A stretch of DNA of 64,000 nucleotides, taken from positions 42,113 through 106,112 of the forward strand of contig NZ_WJBG01000252.1 of the NCBI RefSeq assembly GCF_009709555.1, given 5' to 3'. The position numbers and the translations under genes were made by a program. This document shows, in pieces, positions 1-7,857 of the stretch (within the stretch, counting starts at the first letter, position 1; each line of letters starts with the position of its first letter). The notes under the pieces are model-generated. The model saw nothing but the letters and a program-made list of their open reading frames with translations, was not told the DNA's origin and did no database searches. Origin of the DNA: Streptomyces blattellae. GTDB taxonomy: Bacteria > Actinomycetota > Actinomycetes > Streptomycetales > Streptomycetaceae.

Positions 1-83
1 TGTGTACGCAGCGTGTTCGGTATCGCGAACTCCCTTTCCGTGTCCGGCAACCCCTCTGATCCGGGGGTGCGAGAGGAGAACCC

Positions 84-476
84 ATGTCGCTCGACGTCTC
101 ACCGGCCCTACTCGAACAGGCCGAGCGAGGCGAGGTCGACGAAGCAGCCTTCGTCGACTGCGTCCGGACCTCCCTGCCCTACGCATGGGAGATGATCAGT
201 TCCCTGGTGGCTCAGCTGAAGGTGGACGGCGGCCAGTTCGCCGACAACCTGACGCCCCCGCCGGACGAGCAGGCACGCGGCCAGTTGCTGCGTGCGCTCG
301 CCAGTGACGCGATCCGCGGCGCGCTGCAACGGCACTTCGGTGTCCGGCTGGCCTTCCAGAACTGCCACCGGGTGGCGGTGTTCCCGCTCGACTCCTCGGT
401 CGACGAGACGCTGGCCCGTTTCACCTCGGTCCGCAGTCAGCTGCTCAACCAGTCACCGGAATTCCGGGACTGCTGA
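84..476 (+). CDS. SCO5389-family conserved hypothetical protein
   Basis: This is a 130-residue protein of unknown function. It matches my memory of a small, strongly conserved Streptomyces family (SCO5389-like) that marks the left edge of this syntenic block. No signal peptide, membrane segment or catalytic motif is visible. The sequence is soluble, acidic and mostly helical, with an Ala/Leu-rich first 30 residues and a more hydrophobic RHFGVRLAFQNCHRVAVF stretch near residues 87–104. The ATG at 84 follows a GAGAGGAGA ribosome site at the right spacing. The gene is monocistronic and convergent with the monooxygenase gene. The start and reading frame are secure; the function is not. Confidence 0.85.
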   Translation: MSLDVSPALLEQAERGEVDEAAFVDCVRTSLPYAWEMISSLVAQLKVDGGQFADNLTPPPDEQARGQLLRALASDAIRGALQRHFGVRLAFQNCHRVAVFPLDSSVDETLARFTSVRSQLLNQSPEFRDC

Positions 477-559
477 GGAGCGAGCCGCTTTGCTTGCCGC
501 TCCGTACGCGGGAGGTGCATTCAGTACTGGAGCGGCAAGCTCCCGCCGTGCAGGCCCGT

Positions 560-1588
560 TCACCCGAGGTGCGGGAGCACTTCGGCGCCGAGCCGTCGGA
601 TGTTCTCCTCGGTGGCCGCGAGGTCGCCCGAGCCTTCGACCAGCAGGGCGAAGCGGTTGATGCCGGTCCGCTCGCTGGTCGCCGCGAGGCGGTCGGCGCA
701 CAGTCGCGGGGTGCCCACCGGGTGCAGCCCGCAGAGGAGTTCGGTGTAGGCCAGCGGGTCGCGCATCCGCCGTGCGCGGTCGTCGACCGTGACATGGGCG
801 TCGAGGCCCTGCTTCAGCCAGCCCGGCATCGCCTTCAGCAGCGTCTCCGCCGCGTCGGTGCGCCGGTCGGCGATCTGGCAGAGGCCGGCGGAGACATGGC
901 CCGCGCCGAGGATCTCGTCCGCCGGCCTCCCGCACGCGCGCGCGTGGCGCCGCCACAGGGCGACCATCTCGGCCTTCTCCTCGTCCCCGACATGCATCCC
1001 GAGGAGCATCGGCAGCCCGCGCTCCGCGGCCAGCCGCACACTCGCCGGTGAGGTGCAGGCGAGCACGACCTCGGGGCCCGGGGTGCCGGACAAGGACTCC
1101 GACGGCCGGGGTACGACGGCCACTTCACGGAAGGCGAAGCGGTCCCCGTCCGCCGCCACCGAGGGTTCGCTGAGCCAGCGCAACAGCAGATCGAGTGATT
1201 CCGGGTACGACTTCTCGTACGCCTCCAGACCCGAGCCGAACACCTCCAGGTCGACCCAGGGCCCGCCGCGCCCGACGCCCAGCGTGAAGCGCCCGCCGCT
1301 CGTCAGGTGCAGCAGCGCGGCCTGCTCGCCGAGGGCGACGGGGTGGACGGTGGGCAGCACGCTGACCGCTGTACCGACCCTCAGGCGGTGGGTGCGGCCG
1401 AGCAGTAACGCGGCCAGGGTGATGGCCGAGGGACAGGTGCCGTACGGCACGAAGTGGTGCTCGGCCAGCCATACCGTGTCGAGCCCCGCCTCCTCGGCCA
1501 CGTCCGCCGAGCGGACCGCGCGGTGCAGTGCCTCCCCCTGGCCCTGGCCCGGGAACTGGGCCGCCAACACGAAACTTCCTACGTGCAT
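560..1588 (-). CDS. LLM class flavin-dependent oxidoreductase (bacterial luciferase-like)
   Basis: This 342-residue protein belongs to the luciferase-like monooxygenase family (a TIM barrel that uses FMNH2 or F420). Recognisable family segments are the N-terminal AEEAGLDTVWLAEHHFV (typical substrate/flavin loop), a THRLRVGTAVSVLP strand and the SGGRFTLGVGRGG loop. The ATG at 1588 is preceded by an AGGAAAG ribosome site. Open sequence extends further upstream but looks non-coding. The substrate cannot be told from sequence. It is convergent with the upstream small gene and divergent from the zinc-ribbon gene, so it is probably transcribed alone. Confidence 0.88.
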   Translation of the reverse strand: MHVGSFVLAAQFPGQGQGEALHRAVRSADVAEEAGLDTVWLAEHHFVPYGTCPSAITLAALLLGRTHRLRVGTAVSVLPTVHPVALGEQAALLHLTSGGRFTLGVGRGGPWVDLEVFGSGLEAYEKSYPESLDLLLRWLSEPSVAADGDRFAFREVAVVPRPSESLSGTPGPEVVLACTSPASVRLAAERGLPMLLGMHVGDEEKAEMVALWRRHARACGRPADEILGAGHVSAGLCQIADRRTDAAETLLKAMPGWLKQGLDAHVTVDDRARRMRDPLAYTELLCGLHPVGTPRLCADRLAATSERTGINRFALLVEGSGDLAATEENIRRLGAEVLPHLG

Positions 1589-1887
1589 CGTTCTTTCCTG
1601 CTTCCTCGGCTCCGACCCGGAGCTCCCCCACCGGGCATAACCGTCTGACACGTGCCGAAGACACGGCTTGACGAAGAGATTTGCGGATTGTCTGGAGAAC
1701 GGATCAAGAAACGGGCCGGACAGGGATCGGTAGGGCTCGGTAGGAGATGGGGAAGGAATCGGGAAAGGAGCGGGAAGGGAGCGGTCTGGAGGGGGACTTG
1801 CGGTGATTGGCGCCCTACGCGTACCCCTGACCGCGCCGCGTAGGCTGTTTGGGCCCGTGCTTCCTGTATAGCCCCGTGAGGTGTTCC
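1589..1887. other. Divergent intergenic region with purine-rich tract
   Basis: This gap of about 300 bases lies between the divergent monooxygenase and zinc-ribbon genes and must hold both promoters. No consensus promoter stands out. Positions of about 1740–1797 are almost entirely purines on the + strand (runs of GGGAAAGGAG type), which is unusual for a Streptomyces spacer. Confidence 0.4.
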
Positions 1888-2220
1888 GTGTCCCCGCGTC
1901 GCAACCGACCCAAGGGCAGTGAGTCGTCCGGCCGGAGCGCCGAGGACGACCGGCCGGGCCGTTACGGCGGCTGGGAGTCGACGGAGAGCTGGCGGGGCGA
2001 GGAGTGGAACGTGCGGCATGTGGCCGGGGCCGGTGCGCAGGGCAAGACGTACCGCTGCCCGGGTTGTGACCAGCTGATCCCCTCCGGCGTCCCGCATGTC
2101 GTCGCCTGGCCGGAGCACTCGGGCGTCGACGACCGCCGCCACTGGCACAAGGCGTGCTGGAACGCGAAGGACCGCCGCACCACACGGGTGCAGCGGTCCA
2201 GGAACGCGCCGAAGTTCTGA
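1888..2220 (+). CDS. Small zinc-ribbon-like protein (often mislabelled ATP/GTP-binding)
   Basis: This is a 110-residue protein. The first 45 residues are charged and probably disordered. The C-terminal half carries a likely zinc site: a CPGC knuckle (YRCPGCDQLIPSG) followed by HWHKACW, giving a C-x2-C…H-x-H-x2-C pattern as in HNH or treble-clef folds. Homologues in streptomycetes are often called ATP/GTP-binding proteins, but no P-loop is present, so I do not use that name. The GTG at 1888 fits the family start (MSPRRNRP). Its stop lies only 5 bases from the convergent end of the ABC permease gene. DNA or RNA binding is possible but unproven. Confidence 0.75.
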   Translation: MSPRRNRPKGSESSGRSAEDDRPGRYGGWESTESWRGEEWNVRHVAGAGAQGKTYRCPGCDQLIPSGVPHVVAWPEHSGVDDRRHWHKACWNAKDRRTTRVQRSRNAPKF

Positions 2221-2225
2221 CGGAC

Positions 2226-3086
2226 TCAGACGTCCCGCCGCTCCAGCAGGGCGTACGCGCCGACGAAGGCCGCGGCCGTCACGCCGAGGACGATCCACAG
2301 CGGGTCCCAGCCGGACGGGCCCGTGTCGGTGAGCGACTGGGAGTAGAAGACGCTGAGCTGGTTCGGGATCGAGTACTCGAACAGCGCCTGGCGCAGGTCC
2401 TCCAGCGACGGCGAGAACATGAACAGCGCGATCACCAGCGGGGCCAGGACGATGCCGATCATGATCGTGATCGCGCCCGCCGAGTGCCGGACGATCGAGC
2501 CGACGACCAGCGACAGCAGGCCGAGCAGCGCGATGTAGAGGGACACGCCGACCGTGCCCTTCAGCCACTCGGCGCCGGACGGATCCCGTGCCTCGGTCAC
2601 CATGCCCACCTGGACGAAGGCCACGAACGAGGACGCCACCAGCGTCACCCCGAACGCCACCGCGAAGAACACGATCGCCTTCGCCGCCATCACCCGCCCC
2701 CGCGAGGGGCACGCGGTCATCGTCGTACGGATCATGCCCGTGCCGTACTCCGAGGCCGTCGTCAGCACACCGAGGGTGATGATGCACATGGTGCCGAGGA
2801 GCAGTCCGAAGAAGCCCAGGGACAGCGGGGTCTCGTCCCCGAGATCGTCGGACGAGTTGGCGACCAGCGCGCCGGCCGCCAGCCCGATGCCGATGACGAG
2901 CAGGACGAACACGCCCAGCGTCCACATCGTGGAGCGCACCGACCGGATCTTCGTCCACTCCGAGGCGAGGGCATGCCCGAGGTGCGTCCGGATGACGGGG
3001 ATCGGCGAGGTGTACGTCGGGTACGGCGAACCGGGCACCGCCTGCCAGGCGGGCGCGGCCTGCGTCGGGGGCTGCGGCGTGCTCAT
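2226..3086 (-). CDS. ABC-2 type transporter permease (first module)
   Basis: This 286-residue integral membrane subunit has a Pro-rich 35-residue N-terminal tail, then SEWTKIRSVRSTMWTL, the usual start of DrrB/ABC-2 permeases. About six transmembrane helices follow. The EYGTGMIRTTM segment after the second helix is also typical. It pairs with the ATPase just upstream: its ATG overlaps the ATPase stop codon, which implies translational coupling. A paralogous module with the same EYSTGMIRTSL segment lies immediately upstream. The substrate is unknown; such pairs export drugs, lipids or peptides. Confidence 0.9.
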   Translation of the reverse strand: MSTPQPPTQAAPAWQAVPGSPYPTYTSPIPVIRTHLGHALASEWTKIRSVRSTMWTLGVFVLLVIGIGLAAGALVANSSDDLGDETPLSLGFFGLLLGTMCIITLGVLTTASEYGTGMIRTTMTACPSRGRVMAAKAIVFFAVAFGVTLVASSFVAFVQVGMVTEARDPSGAEWLKGTVGVSLYIALLGLLSLVVGSIVRHSAGAITIMIGIVLAPLVIALFMFSPSLEDLRQALFEYSIPNQLSVFYSQSLTDTGPSGWDPLWIVLGVTAAAFVGAYALLERRDV

Positions 3087-4666
3087 CGGACATCCTCGGG
3101 CTTGGTCGGGGCGGCGGCGGCCTGCACGGGGGCGGTGGCGGGCTGTGTGGGGGCGGCGGCGGCCTGCACGGGGGCGGTGGCGGGCTGTGCGGGTGCGGTG
3201 GCGGGCTGTGCGGGGGCGGCGGCGGCCTGCACGGGTGCGGCGGCCGGTTGTGCGGGCATGGTGGCGGGCCGTGGGGTGGCGGCGGGCTGCACGGTGGCGG
3301 CGGCCGGTTGTGCGGGCGTGGTAGCGGGCTGTGCGGGTGCGGGTGCGGTGGCGGGCTGTGCGGGTGCGGGCGCCGGTTGTGCGGTGGCGGGCTGCTGAGC
3401 CGGTGGGGCGGGCTGGGCGTACGGGTTGGGCTGTCCCGTGCCGGGACCCGGCCCCGTGCCGGGACCCGTACCGTGCCCCGCGCCAGGCCCCGCACTGGGA
3501 CCCGTACCGTGCCCCGCGCCAGGCGCTCCCGGCGCGGCAGGAGCGCCGTACAGGCCCTGCCCCTGCCCCTGCCCCTGCCCCTGCCCCTGTGCCGGGCCCG
3601 GCGCGGCGGTCGGCGGGGCGAACGGCTGCCCGCCCTGCTGGGGTGGCGGCGGCGCGTACCAGCCGGGCTGGCCCTGGCCCGGAACCGGCATCGGCACGGG
3701 CGGCTGTGCGCCGGGCGGCAGGGGCTGCCTGAGCCCTTCCCGCTGGTCGATCGTCGACCGGTAGTCGACGGCGCCCTGTGTCATCCGCATGTACGCCTCC
3801 TCCAGCGAGGCCTGGTGCGGCGACAGCTCCCACAGGCGTACGTCCGCCCCGTGCGCGATGTCGCTGATGCGGGGAAGCGGCAGTCCGGTCACCCGCAGCG
3901 CGCCGTCCTGCTCGGGCAGCACGTGCCCGCCCGCCTCGGTGATCGCGGTGATCAGCTTCTCGCGCATCTGCGGTTCGCTGTCGGGCGTGCGCAACCGCGC
4001 GAAGTCGGCGGAGTTCGCCGAGATGAAGTTCCCGATGCTCATGTCGGCGAGCAGCTGACCGCGGCCGATCACGATGAGGTGGTCGGCGGTCAGCGCCATC
4101 TCGCTCATCAGGTGCGACGAGACGAAGACCGTACGGCCCTCCGCCGCGAGCGACTTCATGAGGTTGCGCACCCAGAGGATGCCCTCGGGGTCGAGGCCGT
4201 TGATCGGCTCGTCGAACAGCAGCACCTGGGGGTCGCCGAGCAGCGCGGCGGCGATGCCGAGGCGCTGGCCCATACCGAGGGAGAAGCCCTTGGAGCGCTT
4301 CCTGGCCACGCCCTGCAGGCCGACCACGCCGAGCACCTCGTCCACGCGGCGGGCCGGGATGCCGGACAGCTGGGCGAGGCACAGCAGGTGGTTGCGCGCC
4401 GCCCGGCCGCCGTGCACGGCCTTGGCGTCGAGCAGCGCGCCGACCTGGCGGGGCGCGTTGGGCAGCCTGCGATACGGGTAGCCGCCGATCGTCACCTGCC
4501 CCGCGGTGGGGTTGTCCAGGCCGAGGATCATCCGCATCGTCGTCGACTTGCCCGAGCCGTTCGGCCCGAGGAAGCCGGTGACGGCACCGGGCCGCACCTG
4601 GAAGGAAAGGTTGTACACAGCGGTCTTGTCGCCGTAGCGCTTGGTCAGGCCGACTGCCTCGATCAT
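3083..4666 (-). CDS. ABC transporter ATPase with long Pro/Ala/Gln-rich C-terminal tail
   Basis: This 527-residue ATP-binding subunit has Walker A GPNGSGKST (residues 34–42), a signature-like LGMGQRLGIA segment and Walker B LLFDEP. The catalytic part ends near residue 310, the usual length for the family. The remaining ~215 residues are low complexity: first PPGAQPPVPMP-type, then GQGQGQGQ, then repeated AQPATAP / VQAAAAP units. The paralogue next door lacks this tail. The ATG at 4666 matches the paralogue start (MIE); a GTG three codons upstream is possible. The tail is encoded by repetitive DNA, so copy number may vary between strains. It may be a flexible linker or a protein-interaction arm. 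Confidence 0.88.
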   Translation of the reverse strand: MIEAVGLTKRYGDKTAVYNLSFQVRPGAVTGFLGPNGSGKSTTMRMILGLDNPTAGQVTIGGYPYRRLPNAPRQVGALLDAKAVHGGRAARNHLLCLAQLSGIPARRVDEVLGVVGLQGVARKRSKGFSLGMGQRLGIAAALLGDPQVLLFDEPINGLDPEGILWVRNLMKSLAAEGRTVFVSSHLMSEMALTADHLIVIGRGQLLADMSIGNFISANSADFARLRTPDSEPQMREKLITAITEAGGHVLPEQDGALRVTGLPLPRISDIAHGADVRLWELSPHQASLEEAYMRMTQGAVDYRSTIDQREGLRQPLPPGAQPPVPMPVPGQGQPGWYAPPPPQQGGQPFAPPTAAPGPAQGQGQGQGQGQGLYGAPAAPGAPGAGHGTGPSAGPGAGHGTGPGTGPGPGTGQPNPYAQPAPPAQQPATAQPAPAPAQPATAPAPAQPATTPAQPAAATVQPAATPRPATMPAQPAAAPVQAAAAPAQPATAPAQPATAPVQAAAAPTQPATAPVQAAAAPTKPEDVR

Positions 4667-4788
4667 GCTCCGCACCCATCGAAAGGTTCAGGACAGCGGG
4701 GCCCACGCCCCCCGTAAGGGTTAGGAGGATATCCGGCCGCTGACGGTTCCCTTCAAGGCGAAGTAAAATCGCGGGTTCAGACACCCCA

Positions 4789-5559
4789 TCAGGCGTCCCG
4801 CCTCTTCAGCAGCACATAACCGCCCACAAGCGCCGCGACCACCCACAGCACCATGATCGCGAGCCCGCCCCAGGGGCCGTACGGTGTGTCGTCGTCCACC
4901 GGCGTGACCACCTGCATGATCCTGCTGCCGGCCTGATCGGGCAGGTACTGGCCGATCCTCTCCGTCGCCGAGACATTGCCGAGGATGTTGGAGATCAGGA
5001 AGAAGAACGGCATCAGGATGCCCAGCGACAGCATCGGCGAGCGCAGCATCGCGGCCACGCCCATCGAGAACATCGCGATGAGGGTCATGTAGAGCCCGCC
5101 GCCGATGACCGCGCGCAGTACGCCCGGGTCGCCGATGGAGGCCTTGAGGTCGCCGAGCATCGCCTGCCCCACGAAGAAGGTCACGAAGCTGGTGACGAGG
5201 CCGACGGCCAGGCAGAGGCCGGTGGCCACCGCGATCTTGCTGACCAGGAATTTGCCGCGCTGCGGTACGGCCGCCAGCGAGGTGCGGATCATGCCGGTGC
5301 TGTACTCGTTCGAGACGACGAGCACACCGAACACGATCATCGCCAGCTGGCCGAGACTCATGCCCGCGAAGCTGATGAAGGTCGGGTCGAAGGAGAGCTG
5401 GTCGTCCCGGCTCATGTTGTCGAACTCGTTCTTCGACAGGGCCGAGATCAGGATGCCGAGGCCGATGGTGACCACCACGGCGAGCGAGAGCGTCCAGACG
5501 GTGGACGCGACGGAGCGGATCTTCGTCCACTCGGAGCGGATGACCTGCGTCGTCGCCAT
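4789..5559 (-). CDS. ABC-2 type transporter permease (second module)
   Basis: This 256-residue permease starts MATTQVIRSEWTKIRSVAST and is a paralogue of the permease in the neighbouring module. About six membrane helices are visible. The EYSTGMIRTSLAAVPQRGK loop is conserved between the two. The start at 5559 lies 2 bases after the stop of its ATPase gene, behind AAGGGGGC, so the two are cotranslated. It ends with LLKRRDA, like the first module's LLERRDV. The substrate is unknown. The similar organisation suggests the two transporters arose by tandem duplication. Confidence 0.9.
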   Translation of the reverse strand: MATTQVIRSEWTKIRSVASTVWTLSLAVVVTIGLGILISALSKNEFDNMSRDDQLSFDPTFISFAGMSLGQLAMIVFGVLVVSNEYSTGMIRTSLAAVPQRGKFLVSKIAVATGLCLAVGLVTSFVTFFVGQAMLGDLKASIGDPGVLRAVIGGGLYMTLIAMFSMGVAAMLRSPMLSLGILMPFFFLISNILGNVSATERIGQYLPDQAGSRIMQVVTPVDDDTPYGPWGGLAIMVLWVVAALVGGYVLLKRRDA

Positions 5560-5561
5560 GC

Positions 5562-6515
5562 TCAGGCCCCCTTGTTCCAGCTGTCGCCCCACGGTTGTTC
5601 CCGGGGGGTGTCGGAGTGTGCGTGGTATTCCACCGATTCGGCGGTCAGCTGCATGAACGCCTCCTCCAGCGAGGCCTGCTGCGGGCTCAGCTCATGCAGC
5701 ACGATCTGGTTCTGTGCGGCCAGCTCACCGATCCGCTCCGACTTCCCGCCCTCCACTTCGAGGACCCCGCCGCCGCTGTCCACGGCCGTGACCCCGGCTT
5801 CGTGCAGCACATCGAGCAGCCGCTCGCGCTGCGGGGTGCGGATCCGGACGTACGACCGGGAGTTGCGCTCGATGAAGTCGGCCATGGAGGTGTCGGCGAG
5901 CAGCCGGCCCTGGCCGATGACGACGAGGTGCTCGGCGGTCAGCGCCATCTCGCTCATCAGGTGCGACGAGACGAAGACCGTACGGCCCTGTGCGGCCAGC
6001 GATTTCATGAGGTTGCGGATCCAGTGGATGCCCTCGGGGTCAAGCCCGTTGACCGGCTCGTCGAACATCAGGATCCGTGGGTCGCCGAGGAGCGCGCCCG
6101 CGATGCCGAGCCGCTGGCCCATGCCCATCGAGAAGCCCTTGGTCTTCTTCCGGGCCACCGCCGTCAGCCCGACCGTCTCCAGTACCTCCCGCACCCGGCT
6201 CGTGGAAATGCCGTTGCTCTGGGCCAGGCAGAGGAGGTGGTTGTAGGCGCTGCGCCCGCCGTGCCAGGCCTTGGCCTCCAGCAAAGCGCCGATGTACGTC
6301 AGCGGGTCCTTCAACTGGTCGTAGTGCTTGCCGTCGATGCGGACGTCCCCGGCGGAGGGGTGGTCGAGCCCGAGAATCATCCGCATGGTCGTCGACTTCC
6401 CGGCACCGTTCGGCCCGAGGAATCCTGTGACGATCCCGGGTCTCACGGCGAAGGTGAGGTTGTTGACCGCCACCTTCTCGCCGTACCGCTTGGTCAGCCC
6501 CTCAAGCTCAATCAT
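5562..6515 (-). CDS. ABC transporter ATPase (second module)
   Basis: This 317-residue ATPase has the normal compact length for the DrrA-like family. It shows Walker A GPNGAGKST, the signature-like SMGMGQRLGIA and Walker B LMFDEPVNGLDP. The C-terminal ~90 residues form the usual accessory domain (HELSPQQASLEEAFMQLT), which the first module also has before its tail begins. It is the first gene of the four-gene leftward transporter cluster, so the cluster promoter probably lies in 6516–6680. It pairs with the permease at 4789–5559. Confidence 0.92.
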   Translation of the reverse strand: MIELEGLTKRYGEKVAVNNLTFAVRPGIVTGFLGPNGAGKSTTMRMILGLDHPSAGDVRIDGKHYDQLKDPLTYIGALLEAKAWHGGRSAYNHLLCLAQSNGISTSRVREVLETVGLTAVARKKTKGFSMGMGQRLGIAGALLGDPRILMFDEPVNGLDPEGIHWIRNLMKSLAAQGRTVFVSSHLMSEMALTAEHLVVIGQGRLLADTSMADFIERNSRSYVRIRTPQRERLLDVLHEAGVTAVDSGGGVLEVEGGKSERIGELAAQNQIVLHELSPQQASLEEAFMQLTAESVEYHAHSDTPREQPWGDSWNKGA

Positions 6516-6680
6516 GTGGCAACGCTAAAACGGGCGTTCGGCGGATGCCACCCGGAGTGGCAAACCCGGGCCGACGGGTGTGGCAACAATCGCCGAAGCC
6601 GTCACTCACAAGGCGGCATACCGGATGGACGGCGACGAGGTGTTTCTGCCACGGGCCCGCATGACTCCGCCGGACAGGAC

Positions 6681-6717
6681 AAAGGCCCGCACCCCCCTTC
6701 CCAGGGGATGCGGGCCT
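6681..6717 (-). terminator. Intrinsic terminator downstream of filP
   Basis: An inverted repeat with 8-bp GGCCCGCA/TGCGGGCC arms and extra C:G pairs around a short loop lies just after the filP stop. On the minus strand it is followed by TTTG, consistent with factor-independent termination of filP transcripts. Confidence 0.7.
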
Positions 6718-6738
6718 CGGCCGCACTAGCTCACGTGC

Positions 6739-7674
6739 TTACCGGGTCTGCTGCGCGGGAACCCCGCGGGAGATCGGCTCGTCCTCGGCCGGCGTGCCGG
6801 CGGCGGCCACCGCGGCGCCCGTGAGGGTCGCCAGCATCTCGCGCACGTTGGTCAGCTGCGCGTTGATGGAGTCGCGGCGGTTGGTGAGGGCGGCCAGCTC
6901 GCGCTCGGATTCCGAACGGATGCGGTCGGCCTTGGCGTTGGCGTCGGCCACGATGTCCTCGGCCTGGCGCTGAGCCGTCTCCACCGTCTGGCGGGCGCGG
7001 CGCTCGGCGTCCGTGCGCAGCTTCTCCGCCTCCAGGCGCAGCTGCTCCGCGCGGTGCTCGATCTCGGCGAGGCGCTTCTCGGCCTTGGCCTGACGGGAGG
7101 CCAGGTCCCGCTCGGACTGCTCGCGGCGCTTGGCGAGGTTCGTCTCGAAGTCGGCGGCGGCCTGCGCGGCCTTGGCGCGGGTCTCCTCGAAGAGGGCGTC
7201 CGCCTCCTCGCGCTTGGACTGCGCGTCCTTCTGCGCTTCGGCACGCAGCTGGGCGGAGTCGCTCTTGGCCTTCTCGACGATCCGGACGCCCTCGTCCTCG
7301 GCCTTGGCCTTGCGCTCCGCAGCGAACGATTCTGCGTCGTTGCGGACCTGCTGGGCCGCCGACTCGGCGAGTTCGCGGTGCTGCTCGGCGGCACGGCGGG
7401 CCTCCTCGCGCAGATCCTTGGCCTCTTCCTCGGCGAGGCGAAGGATCTTCTCGACCCGCGCGCCGAGACCGGCGTACGACGGCTCCGCGTCGCTCACCTG
7501 GGCCTGGGCGTTCTGCGTTTCGAGGTGGAGTTCCTCGATGCGCTTTTCCAGAGCGGTGATGCGGGCGAGAGCGCTGTCACGGTCGGAGACGAGCTTGGAG
7601 ATCCGTTCGTCCACCTGAGCGCGGTCGTACCCACGCCGCACTAGCTCGAAGCCGTAGGGGGAAGTGTCGCTCAT
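6739..7674 (-). CDS. filP: FilP intermediate-filament-like coiled-coil protein
   Basis: This 311-residue protein matches FilP of Streptomyces in length and position next to scy. FilP forms a cytoskeletal network behind hyphal tips, gives the hyphae rigidity and interacts with DivIVA. The first ~25 residues (FELVRRGYDRAQVDERI) resemble the DivIVA-type N-terminal motif. An uninterrupted coiled coil of Ala/Glu/Arg/Lys heptads runs from about residue 30 to 290, and a short disordered tail follows. ATG 7674 is the family start. The gene has its own terminator and probably its own promoter in the 183-bp gap after scy. Confidence 0.95.
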   Translation of the reverse strand: MSDTSPYGFELVRRGYDRAQVDERISKLVSDRDSALARITALEKRIEELHLETQNAQAQVSDAEPSYAGLGARVEKILRLAEEEAKDLREEARRAAEQHRELAESAAQQVRNDAESFAAERKAKAEDEGVRIVEKAKSDSAQLRAEAQKDAQSKREEADALFEETRAKAAQAAADFETNLAKRREQSERDLASRQAKAEKRLAEIEHRAEQLRLEAEKLRTDAERRARQTVETAQRQAEDIVADANAKADRIRSESERELAALTNRRDSINAQLTNVREMLATLTGAAVAAAGTPAEDEPISRGVPAQQTR

Positions 7675-7734
7675 GGGGTTCCTGTCGAAAGAGACCGGTG
7701 AGGTGATAGGGGGAATCCTAGGGGCCGAAGCGGT

Positions 7735-7775
7735 GTGTCATCGAGCGGATGCGTGTTTGATCTGGAGAATGACAC
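7735..7775. promoter_or_regulatory. Dyad GTGTCAT…ATGACAC in the filP upstream region
   Basis: Perfect 7-bp arms (7735–7741 and 7769–7775) are separated by 27 bases in the gap between scy and filP, 60–100 bases upstream of the filP start. This may be an operator or chance; no known regulator is assigned. Confidence 0.25.
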
Positions 7776-7857
7776 CTCTTTTGGGTGGCGAACCGTCAGA
7801 CGGCTTGCCAAGGAGTTGACCAAAGGCCCCAGAAGACACCGAAATGTACCGACTGCG

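Noticed and set aside
1888..2220. ATP/GTP-binding assignment
   Set aside because: No P-loop is present; the visible motif is a zinc ribbon.
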